Of a DNA stretch of 64,000 nt, positions 57,239 through 64,000 are shown piece after piece. This stretch comes from Paenibacillus sp. 453mf (GTDB taxonomy: Bacteria > Bacillota > Bacilli > Paenibacillales > Paenibacillaceae). Each line of letters opens with the position of its first letter. Position 1 is the first letter of the stretch. The notes beneath the pieces are model-generated. The model saw only the letters and a program-made list of their open reading frames with translations. It did not search any database and was not told the origin of the DNA. Position numbers and translations under genes: made by a program. The stretch spans positions 672,862 through 736,861 of the forward strand of contig NZ_FPAC01000001.1 of the NCBI RefSeq assembly GCF_900116105.1, in the 5' to 3' direction.

Positions 57239-57313
57239 GTGTGATAAACAAAATTGACGCTTTAATCCTGAGTTGATATAGTTGGTATATTATAAATTTG
57301 GAAGGAAATGTGT

Positions 57314-58438
57314 ATGAGCCAACCTTTATATCAGCAAATTATTACATCACTTCTAAATGAAATCGACACAGGTCGACTGCAGCCTGGCGATCAGGTTCCC
57401 TCAGAAAAAGAACTAACAGATCAATTTCAGGTCAGTCGAATTACTGCCAAAAAAGCACTGGACCTGCTCGCTGAAGAAGGAGTCATTGTAAGAATCCGCG
57501 GCAAAGGATCGTATGTCAACGTCTCTGGAGTTCCAAATGATGAAGAGGTTGAAGGTAGAAATGGGAAGGAGACAGGAAGAAGTGACCGTTTGATTGGAGC
57601 GATCTTTCCGAGCTATACAGATGGTTATGGATTATTGCTGCAATACGCAGTTGAGAAGACCGTGGCTGAGCTTGGCGGTTCTTTAATTATCAAGCGAAGC
57701 AATCACTCTGTAGGAGAGGAAGAAGCAGCGATTGACACTCTATTGGGTCTTCAGGTGGATGGCATTATTGTATTCCCTACAGACAGCAGAGAGTATAATC
57801 AGAGGCTACTGAAGATGATCCTGGATGAATTCCCTGTCGTAGTGGTGGACCGAAATTTGAAGGGGATACAGGCGTGTACAGTACATACGGATAACAAAAC
57901 CGCGGCCTATAAGCTCGCTGCTTATTTACTGGAAACGGGACATAAGCATATCGCATTTATATCGCCGGATCCTAATCGAACTTCAACGCTTGAAGATCGG
58001 CTGGCCGGTTTCCAGCAAGCCTTCTTAGCTAGTGGGACAAGGCTTTGTTCCGATTATTTGATAACAGACTTTCCGAGCGGCTACTCATGCAGATCGAGTG
58101 ATAATAATTCAGCAGAATATACGCTGATCAAAAAGCTGCTTGAGGAGCACCCTCAAATTACTGCTTTTGTATGTGCTGAGTATGAAATTGCAATTTTCCT
58201 CTACAAGCTGCTGGAATCCATTGGCTTACGTGTGCCGGAGGACTGCTCCATTGTCTGCTTCGATTGCCCGGATGATCCGTATGATCATTTGAACCGACCG
58301 AGATTTACGCATATCAGACAGTATGAAGAGAAGATGGGCAGAAGAGCAGTTGAATTACTGTATTCACAAATTGATAATAGGGAAGTTCCGAAGCTTACCT
58401 TGCTCGGATTTGAATTTAAGGAAGGGCGCTCAACATAA
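57314..58438 (+). CDS. GntR-type regulator with LacI-like sensor domain
   Basis: 374 residues. Residues 1-70 are a GntR winged helix (LQPGDQVPSEKELTDQFQVSRITAKKALDLL in parts QPGDQVPSEKEL and VSRITAKKAL). Residues 92-370 are a periplasmic-binding-protein-like sensor of the LacI kind (IGAIFPSYTDGYG, VVVVDRN, DNKTAAYKLAAYLLETGH, FISPD). This chimera is the AraR architecture and normally binds a sugar. It probably controls the sugar transport genes that follow. ATG 57314 is used with GGAAGGA upstream; the ATG six bases earlier is too close to that site. Confidence 0.87.
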   Translation: MSQPLYQQIITSLLNEIDTGRLQPGDQVPSEKELTDQFQVSRITAKKALDLLAEEGVIVRIRGKGSYVNVSGVPNDEEVEGRNGKETGRSDRLIGAIFPSYTDGYGLLLQYAVEKTVAELGGSLIIKRSNHSVGEEEAAIDTLLGLQVDGIIVFPTDSREYNQRLLKMILDEFPVVVVDRNLKGIQACTVHTDNKTAAYKLAAYLLETGHKHIAFISPDPNRTSTLEDRLAGFQQAFLASGTRLCSDYLITDFPSGYSCRSSDNNSAEYTLIKKLLEEHPQITAFVCAEYEIAIFLYKLLESIGLRVPEDCSIVCFDCPDDPYDHLNRPRFTHIRQYEEKMGRRAVELLYSQIDNREVPKLTLLGFEFKEGRST

Positions 58439-58460
58439 GAGCGGCTCTTTCTTTTTTTGT
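58436..58460 (+). terminator. Weak terminator after the regulator gene
   Basis: AAGAG and CTCTT form a short stem with a three-base loop, followed by T-rich sequence with T7. It overlaps the stop codon region. Confidence 0.4.
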
Positions 58461-58601
58461 TGGCTCCATTTTGGAATAAAAATATATTTATTCTTAATAT
58501 TGCAAAATGAAGTAAGGTCTGATATTGTACTGTTTACAGATGACTTAAGTTGATATATACATTACATACTAACTCAGTGAACTTATTTTTTTTCGCACAT
58601 T

Positions 58602-58615
58602 AGTAAGCGCTTACA
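58602..58615 (+). promoter_or_regulatory. cre-like palindrome upstream of the sugar-binding lipoprotein gene
   Basis: AGTAAGCGCTTACA matches the cre consensus TGWAARCGYTWNCW at 13 of 14 positions, with a perfect GTAAGCGCTTAC core. It lies 40 bp before the start codon. CcpA repression is the likely role; binding by the neighbouring regulator is the alternative. Confidence 0.55.
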
Positions 58616-58654
58616 GTTATCTGAACTAATCATGGTAAAGGCGGTGTCAGAAGA

Positions 58655-59950
58655 ATGGCTGTACAGAAAGGATTCTGGAACTTTAGCTTGCTTATTCTGT
58701 TACTCAGCACAGTATTGTCAGGATGTACGGGCGGGGATGCAAACGGGGGTTCAGCAGACAATGAGGGAAAGACAACAATTACTTTTTGGCATTCTATGAC
58801 GGAATTAACGGGGGACGCCATAGCAGAGGTGATTAAGGCGTTTGAAGCTGAACATACGGACATCAAGGTGAATTCTGTCTATATCGCCCAGCAGGGTGAA
58901 GGGAAGAACGAGAAGCTGCTTGCGGCTGTCGCCGGGGGAAATGCACCGGATGTGGCCTACTTTGACCGATTTGAAGTAGCTACATGGGCGAATCAAGGCT
59001 CATTGACGGATTTAACCGAATTTGCGGCAAGGGATCAAATAACTGAAGATGGCTTCTACCCTTTCGCCTGGGAAGAAGCAAGCTATGATGGCAAGCTATA
59101 TGCGATGCCGACTTCCACGGATGCACGTCTTGTGTTCTATAACAAAGAGCATTTCGAACAGGCGGGCCTAGATCCGGAAGTGACGCCTAAGACCATAGAA
59201 GAGCTGGAGGCCATTGCTGAGAAGCTGACGATCAAAGAAGGCAACCGGTTCAAACAGATTGGTTTTATCCCTTGGTTTGGGCAGGGATGGTTCTATGGCT
59301 GGGGATGGGCCTTCGGAGGTGATTTCCTTGATGAGAACGGAAATGTGACCGCAGACCATCCGAAGAACATTGAAGCTCTTGCCTGGATGGTGGATTACGC
59401 CCAGAAATATAACATTGAAGATATCGCGTCTTTTACAAGTTCTCAGGGAACTTCAACAATGGACCCTTTCTTCACCGGTCAATTGAGTATGCAGGTGTCA
59501 GGGCCATGGACCGTATCTCAGGCCAAGAAATTTAATCCTGATTTGAAGTATGGCGTGTTTCCGATGCCGACCCCTACAGGTGAGAATCACACAACCTGGT
59601 CCGGAGGATGGGCGACCGTGATGCCGAAGGGCTCGAAAAATCAGGATGCAGCCTGGGAATTCATGAAATTTTTATCGGGTGAGAAAGGCCAAGAAATTTT
59701 CAGCAGAATCAGTGGTGATTTTTCTATCAAGGACAAAGTGAATGAACAGCTTGGGTATAAGGAGGATCCGATCTTCAAGGAATTCATTGATGTGCTTCCT
59801 GTCTCACATGCAAGGCCGGTCATGACTCAAGGGTCTTTGTACTGGAACGAGCTGGCATCCGCAGTAGACCTGGCTACGCGTGGCAAAGGAACACCGGAAG
59901 AACTGCTGAAGAAGGTAAGCGACAATGTATCCAAAGCATTAACCGAATAA
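58655..59950 (+). CDS. Sugar ABC transporter substrate-binding lipoprotein
   Basis: 431 residues, family 1 binding protein. The lipoprotein signal ends LSGC with Cys24 as the lipidation site, followed by a Gly/Asn-rich tether. ITFWHSMTE, AAVAGGNAPDVAYFDRF, LYAMPTSTDARLVFYNKE and WSGGWATVMPKGSKN are typical of oligosaccharide or glycerol-phosphate binders. The ligand is unknown. It is followed by two permeases but no ATPase, so a shared MsmX-type ATPase encoded elsewhere is expected. Confidence 0.93.
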   Translation: MAVQKGFWNFSLLILLLSTVLSGCTGGDANGGSADNEGKTTITFWHSMTELTGDAIAEVIKAFEAEHTDIKVNSVYIAQQGEGKNEKLLAAVAGGNAPDVAYFDRFEVATWANQGSLTDLTEFAARDQITEDGFYPFAWEEASYDGKLYAMPTSTDARLVFYNKEHFEQAGLDPEVTPKTIEELEAIAEKLTIKEGNRFKQIGFIPWFGQGWFYGWGWAFGGDFLDENGNVTADHPKNIEALAWMVDYAQKYNIEDIASFTSSQGTSTMDPFFTGQLSMQVSGPWTVSQAKKFNPDLKYGVFPMPTPTGENHTTWSGGWATVMPKGSKNQDAAWEFMKFLSGEKGQEIFSRISGDFSIKDKVNEQLGYKEDPIFKEFIDVLPVSHARPVMTQGSLYWNELASAVDLATRGKGTPEELLKKVSDNVSKALTE

Positions 59951-60018
59951 TGTATGCTTGCGCGAAGCTGCACATCTATCATTCCTCACTTCACTCAAGT
60001 TGAAACGGAGGCGTAAAC

Positions 60019-60960
60019 TTGATTAAATCGGAACCGATTAACACAGAACATGTGAAGATGAAAATGAGACAAAAGGGCCGCAGACTCCATAGAGACAATA
60101 TGTATGGCTGGCTGTTCGCTTCCCCGTGGATTATCGGACTTGTGGTGTTCTTTGGAGCCCCGCTTATCTCATCCCTGTATTTCAGCTTAACCACATACAG
60201 TATTCTGCAGCCGGGAGAATTTGTAGGCTTTCAAAATTATGCAGGTCTCATGAAGGACGCTGTATTCTGGACATCCATCAACAATACCATTTACTTTGTC
60301 GTGTTTTTTGTTCCGCTAAGCATTTTCTTTGGAGTGGCTTTAGCGATGCTGCTTAATATGAAGATCAGAGGAATGGCTGTTTACCGCACAATCTTCTTCC
60401 TCCCAACGCTAGTTCCGGCTGTTGCTATGGCTGTGCTCTGGATGTGGCTGCTCAATCCTGGCTTCGGACTTGTGAACGGAATTCTAGACGGGATGGGCAT
60501 TCAGGGGCCGGCTTGGCTTGGATCGGAGACCTGGTCCAAGCCGTCGCTGATCCTGATGTCTCTATGGGGGATCGGTCAATCTGTTGTAATCTACTTGGCT
60601 GGTCTTAACGATATTTCAAGTGACTATTATGAAGCTGCCGAGATTGATGGGGCAGGATGGTTTAGCAAAGTGAAGAGTGTGACGCTGCCACTGCTTACCC
60701 CCGTTATTTTCTATAATCTAGTCATGGGTGTTATCAATGCCTTTCAGCAGTTCACGCTGCCCTACACTCTAACGAATGGTCAGGGAACGCCAGCTGACTC
60801 AATGAAATTTTATGTCATGTACCTGTATGATAATGGTTTTAAGTTCTTCAAGATGGGATACGCATCGGCTATGGCCTGGATCTTGTTTATTATAGTGATG
60901 GTACTTACAGCCGTGATCTTTGGTTCGTCAAAAAAATGGGTTCACTATCAAGGAGAGTAG
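60019..60960 (+). CDS. Sugar ABC transporter permease, MalF/UgpA type
   Basis: 313 residues with six membrane helices (first near 35-58). The EAA loop YYEAAEIDGAGWFSKVKSVTLP carries the invariant Gly, seen as EAAEIDGAGWF. The N-terminus is basic (MKMRQKGRRLHRDN) and cytosolic. GGAGGCG precedes TTG 60019; the family-like part begins soon after. It pairs with the second permease, whose start lies a few bases after this stop. Confidence 0.92.
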   Translation: MIKSEPINTEHVKMKMRQKGRRLHRDNMYGWLFASPWIIGLVVFFGAPLISSLYFSLTTYSILQPGEFVGFQNYAGLMKDAVFWTSINNTIYFVVFFVPLSIFFGVALAMLLNMKIRGMAVYRTIFFLPTLVPAVAMAVLWMWLLNPGFGLVNGILDGMGIQGPAWLGSETWSKPSLILMSLWGIGQSVVIYLAGLNDISSDYYEAAEIDGAGWFSKVKSVTLPLLTPVIFYNLVMGVINAFQQFTLPYTLTNGQGTPADSMKFYVMYLYDNGFKFFKMGYASAMAWILFIIVMVLTAVIFGSSKKWVHYQGE

Positions 60961-60964
60961 GGGG

Positions 60965-61798
60965 ATGGATATGACAGCCAAAACTGCACGCAACGTAAAA
61001 CGAATCAGTGCACACCTCTTTTTGCTTATTGCAGCTGCATTCTTTCTGTCTCCGTTTATCTGGATGGTATCCACTTCACTGAAGCCGCTTGAGCAGGTGT
61101 TCACTTTCCCGCCCGAATGGATTCCGAGACCCTTCATGTGGAGCAATTATGTGGATGCTATGACCTACATTCCATTCTTCACTTATTTGAAAAATACATT
61201 GATCATTACCGGCTTCAGCACGCTGGGTGTTGTACTAACTTCACCGCTGGTCGCTTACAGCTTCGCTAAACTGCAGTGGAGAGGCAGCAAGACTTTATTT
61301 CTCATCACTATAGCCGTAATGATGATTCCAGGCCAGGTTACTATGATTCCGTTGTTCCTCTTGTTCGATAAGCTGAACTGGATTGGTACGGTACTCCCTT
61401 TAATCGTCCCTGCTTTTTTTGGGGTACCGTTCTATATTTTTTTGCTGCGGCAATTTTTTATGGGATTACCCAACGAGCTGAAGGATGCTGCGAGAATCGA
61501 TGGTGCCGGAGAGTTTCGGATTTACTGGCAGATCATGCTGCCCTTGGCCAAGTCTGCTGTGCTCGCTGTAGGCTTGTTTCAGTTCATGGCGAGCTGGACG
61601 GATTTCATGGGACCGCTGCTCTATCTAACGAATCCTGAGTCTTATACTTTATCGCTTGGCCTGCAGCAATTAAAGTCAGAAAGGGACGGAATGGGGACTG
61701 ATGATGGCGGTATCTACCATTATGACAGCACCAATTATTATTTTGTTTTTCCTCTTGCAGAAGACATTTATTCAAGGGATTACCTTCAGCGGGATTAA
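60965..61798 (+). CDS. Sugar ABC transporter permease, MalG/UgpE type, frameshifted at the 3' end
   Basis: 277 residues as read. Helices 1 to 5 and the EAA loop (ELKDAARIDGAGEFRIYW) are normal. After LQQLKSERDG near 61690 the frame changes: the encoded tail (GTDDGGIYHYDSTNYYF) is unlike the family and lacks the last membrane helix. In the +1 frame from 61692 the expected ending appears (WGLMMAVSTIMTAPIII, then FIQGITFSGIKG) and stops at 61805. Either the gene is broken or the sequence has an error. Loss of one copy of a 5-bp ACGGA repeat would explain it. ATG 60965 follows AAGGAGAG; ATG 60971 is possible. Confidence 0.85.
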   Translation: MDMTAKTARNVKRISAHLFLLIAAAFFLSPFIWMVSTSLKPLEQVFTFPPEWIPRPFMWSNYVDAMTYIPFFTYLKNTLIITGFSTLGVVLTSPLVAYSFAKLQWRGSKTLFLITIAVMMIPGQVTMIPLFLLFDKLNWIGTVLPLIVPAFFGVPFYIFLLRQFFMGLPNELKDAARIDGAGEFRIYWQIMLPLAKSAVLAVGLFQFMASWTDFMGPLLYLTNPESYTLSLGLQQLKSERDGMGTDDGGIYHYDSTNYYFVFPLAEDIYSRDYLQRD

Positions 61799-61819
61799 AG
61801 GATAGGGGGAATATAGCAC

Positions 61820-62821
61820 ATGGACAAAATTCGTTTCTTAATGATCGGAGTCGGAGGGATGGGGAGAGAGCATATACGCCGAATTCTTCAGCTCCCCGAA
61901 GCAGAAATTGCAGCACTAGCAGATCCCAGTACGGCTGCACTAGATCAGGCTAAGGCTGATTTTCCCGAATTAGAGAAGGCGGGCGTTTATATGGACTACA
62001 GAGATGCACTCACAAATGAGATGCTGGATGCGGCAGTCATCGTATCTCCCCATCGGATGCATTATGAACAAGGAATGGAATGCCTTGCAGCAGGATTACA
62101 TGTACTGATGGAAAAGCCTTTTGTAGATGGCGCACAGAATGCAGAAGCGATTATTTCCCGGGCGGCAGCCAGTGGCAGGCATCTTGCGGTTGCTTATCAG
62201 CGTCATTTATTAGGTCCGTATATGTATATGAAGCAATCCGTTTCGGACGGAAAATTGGGTCGTATTCAATTTGTGAGTGCATATCAGGCCCAGAGCTGGC
62301 TGGTAGATCAGAGAGGAACCTGGAGACAGAGCCTTGCTTTATCCTGTGGTGGACAGCTGAATGACTCCGGCAGTCACTTGCTTGATGCTGTATTGTGGAT
62401 TACCGGATTATTGCCTCAGCAGGTCTCTGCGGTTATCGACACAAGGCAAACCGAAGTCGACATTGATTCAGCAGTCACGATTCAGTTTGAAGGAGGAGCC
62501 ATTGGTTCGTTTCATGTTGTAGGAAGTGCAAGCATTAAGTGGCAGGAGGACTTGTCTATACATGGAGATCAAGGTACATTGCTCTTTCGGAACGGCAGGC
62601 TGTATGAGGCCTTAGAAGGCGAACCGGAAGTTCGAGAGGTGCCTCCAGAACGATGGCCAGAGTCCAGTAATCCGAATCATGATTTTGTTGAACTACTGCT
62701 TGGAAGAAGAGAGAATGCTTCTGCACCCGCTGAGAGTGGTCTTTACATTGCAAAGGTAACGGAGGCTGCCATGATCAGCAGCGCAGGGAAAGGAATTCTG
62801 ACACCTATATCCATCGAATAA
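61820..62821 (+). CDS. Gfo/Idh/MocA family oxidoreductase
   Basis: 333 residues. The N-terminal Rossmann fold has IGVGGMGREH for NAD(P) and the EKPF motif (Lys) near residue 100. The C-terminal alpha-beta domain has the NDSGSHLLDAVLWI motif with the catalytic His. Such enzymes oxidise sugars or inositols, so it probably acts on the sugar brought in by the transporter encoded before it. GGGGGAA lies before the ATG. A terminator follows. Confidence 0.92.
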   Translation: MDKIRFLMIGVGGMGREHIRRILQLPEAEIAALADPSTAALDQAKADFPELEKAGVYMDYRDALTNEMLDAAVIVSPHRMHYEQGMECLAAGLHVLMEKPFVDGAQNAEAIISRAAASGRHLAVAYQRHLLGPYMYMKQSVSDGKLGRIQFVSAYQAQSWLVDQRGTWRQSLALSCGGQLNDSGSHLLDAVLWITGLLPQQVSAVIDTRQTEVDIDSAVTIQFEGGAIGSFHVVGSASIKWQEDLSIHGDQGTLLFRNGRLYEALEGEPEVREVPPERWPESSNPNHDFVELLLGRRENASAPAESGLYIAKVTEAAMISSAGKGILTPISIE

Positions 62822-62839
62822 ACGCACCTTAATAAAAAA

Positions 62840-62889
62840 ACAAGTAATCAGAGACATTATTACGTGGTCTGGTTGCTTGTTTTTTTTTG
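62840..62889. terminator. Terminator between the oxidoreductase gene and polA
   Basis: ACAAGTAATCAGA (62840-62852) pairs with TCTGGTTGCTTGT (62868-62880) with two wobble pairs. T residues follow and A residues precede. Confidence 0.85.
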
Positions 62890-62947
62890 GAACAGAAGTT
62901 CCCTTGTGTTATCATATAAACAGCAAAAACACAGTGTGAGGTGTCTA

Positions 62948-64000
62948 ATGGAAAAGTTTATTTTAATAGATGGAAACAGCATTATTTATCGGGCGTTTTT
63001 TGCAATGCCGCCGCTGACGAATTCAAGCGGACTACATACGAATGCGGTATATGGTTTTACGACGATGCTGCTAAGACTGCTTGAGGAGCATAAGCCGACA
63101 CATATGATGGTTGCTTTTGATGCAGGCAAGGTCACGTTCCGTCATGAAGGGTATGAGGAGTATAAGGGCGGTCGTCAAAAGACCCCTCCAGAGCTGTCCG
63201 AACAATTCCCTGTGCTCAAGGACTTACTGAAGGCTTTCGGTATCGCTCAGTTTGAACTGGAAGGATACGAGGCAGATGATATTATCGGTACGCTGACCAA
63301 GCGGGCGGATGAGGCAGGACGAGAAGTGCTGGTCGTTACCGGAGACAAGGATATGCTGCAGCTTGCTTCAGAGCATGTCAATATTGCACTTACTCGAAAA
63401 GGCGTTTCGGAGATCGAAGCCTATGGTCCCAAAGAAATTGAAGAGAAATATGGACTTACTCCATTGCAAATTATTGATCTAAAAGGTCTAATGGGCGATG
63501 CATCAGATAATATACCGGGGATTCCTGGCGTAGGAGAGAAGACTGCGCTTAAGCTCCTGCACCAATTCGGGTCGGTTGAAGCTGTTCTTGAGCATACGAG
63601 TGAGCTGAAAGGGAAAATGAAGGAGAAGATCGAAACCCACGCGGACGATGCTCGTCTCAGCAAGAAGCTAGCTACGATTTATCGCGAAGTTCCATTGGAT
63701 CAATCATGGGATGACATGGCATTCGGTGGACTAAAAGAAGAATCAGCAGCCCCAGCTCTGGGTAAGCTTGAATTCAAATCACTTCTGGAGCGTTTATCCT
63801 TTACTGCAAAGCGGGTGGATGAGGATTCAGAAGCCTCACAGGAGGCTGTTCCGCTAGATATTGTAATTGTTAATGAAGATAATGCCCTTGAGCTCGCTTC
63901 GGTGCTTACAGAAGTGAAGGTTGTACATGTAGAAGCACATGGCGACAATCCCCATCACGCAGAAATTACAGGCATCGTGATCTTCGCACAGGAGCGTTAT
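62948..64000 (+). CDS. polA: DNA polymerase I, N-terminal part (cut by window edge)
   Basis: The first 351 codons of polA; the gene runs past the end of the window. Residues 1-290 are the 5'-3' exonuclease: FILIDGNSIIYRAFFA, VAFDAGKVTFRHE, LEGYEADDIIGTL, VVTGDKDMLQL and GLMGDASDNIPGIPGVGEKTA, with the metal-binding aspartates. The 3'-5' exonuclease-like domain begins near residue 300 (LDIVIVNEDNALELAS). GTGAGG lies seven bases before the ATG. Pol I removes RNA primers and fills gaps. Confidence 0.96.
   Translation, partial: MEKFILIDGNSIIYRAFFAMPPLTNSSGLHTNAVYGFTTMLLRLLEEHKPTHMMVAFDAGKVTFRHEGYEEYKGGRQKTPPELSEQFPVLKDLLKAFGIAQFELEGYEADDIIGTLTKRADEAGREVLVVTGDKDMLQLASEHVNIALTRKGVSEIEAYGPKEIEEKYGLTPLQIIDLKGLMGDASDNIPGIPGVGEKTALKLLHQFGSVEAVLEHTSELKGKMKEKIETHADDARLSKKLATIYREVPLDQSWDDMAFGGLKEESAAPALGKLEFKSLLERLSFTAKRVDEDSEASQEAVPLDIVIVNEDNALELASVLTEVKVVHVEAHGDNPHHAEITGIVIFAQERY

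Overview
The window looks like a chromosomal stretch from a spore-forming member of the Firmicutes, most likely Paenibacillus or a close relative. This is inferred from the mix of Bacillus-type families (YheA, YheC/YheD, YtrH/YtrI, YtoI, YtpI, YunC/YunD, YfkAB, DegV), the sufCDSUB gene order, the strong AGGAGG-type ribosome binding sites, the frequent TTG and GTG starts and the moderate G+C content. No rRNA, tRNA, CRISPR array, phage or insertion sequence was seen. Both edges cut a gene: a polysaccharide deacetylase at the left and DNA polymerase I (polA) at the right.

Layout. 1-6 kb: single genes (deacetylase end, GH105 hydrolase, DegV, small membrane proteins, YunC-like protein, Dps). 6.2-11.4 kb: the Fe-S assembly operon sufCDSUB. 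11.6-17.5 kb: two HD-GYP proteins, one with a damaged HD dyad, a MoaD-MoaE fusion, a YunD-like metallophosphoesterase and the radical SAM protein YfkAB. 17.5-21.2 kb: a P-type cation (probably Ca2+) ATPase and a HAD phosphatase. 21.3-28.2 kb: five consecutive YheC/YheD-type ATP-grasp genes on the minus strand, then yheA. 28.3-31.6 kb: YtoI and YtpI homologues and the sporulation pair ytrH-ytrI behind a good SigE-type promoter. 31.6-44.9 kb: core metabolism and replication: dnaE, a PgpA-like phosphatase, accD-accA, pyk, a thioesterase, fxsA, and the TCA genes citZ-icd-mdh. 45-47.9 kb: a small membrane protein, an SDR and a BASS-family transporter.

48-53.5 kb is a phosphate regulon block: a PhoR-type kinase, PhoP, a soluble protein joining CBS domains to a chemoreceptor signalling tip, then pstB and phoU. 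An array of four PhoP-box-like hexamers with about 11-bp spacing lies in front of pstB. 53.7-57.2 kb encodes an osmoprotectant-type ABC importer whose binding protein is fused in front of its second permease. 57.3-62.8 kb is a sugar-uptake cluster: GntR-type regulator with a LacI-like sensor, lipoprotein, two permeases and a Gfo/Idh/MocA oxidoreductase, with a cre-like palindrome upstream. The second permease carries an apparent frameshift near its 3' end.

Most of the window is ordinary housekeeping. The parts that best repay a second look are the five-gene ATP-grasp array (including one gene with no normal start codon), the CBS-chemoreceptor hybrid inside the phosphate regulon, the degenerate HD-GYP protein, the MoaD-MoaE fusion with an internal Gly-Gly, the frameshifted permease, a structured leader before icd, and a repeated terminator-like hairpin found at two places 22 kb apart. 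All calls come from reading the sequence; no database search was made.
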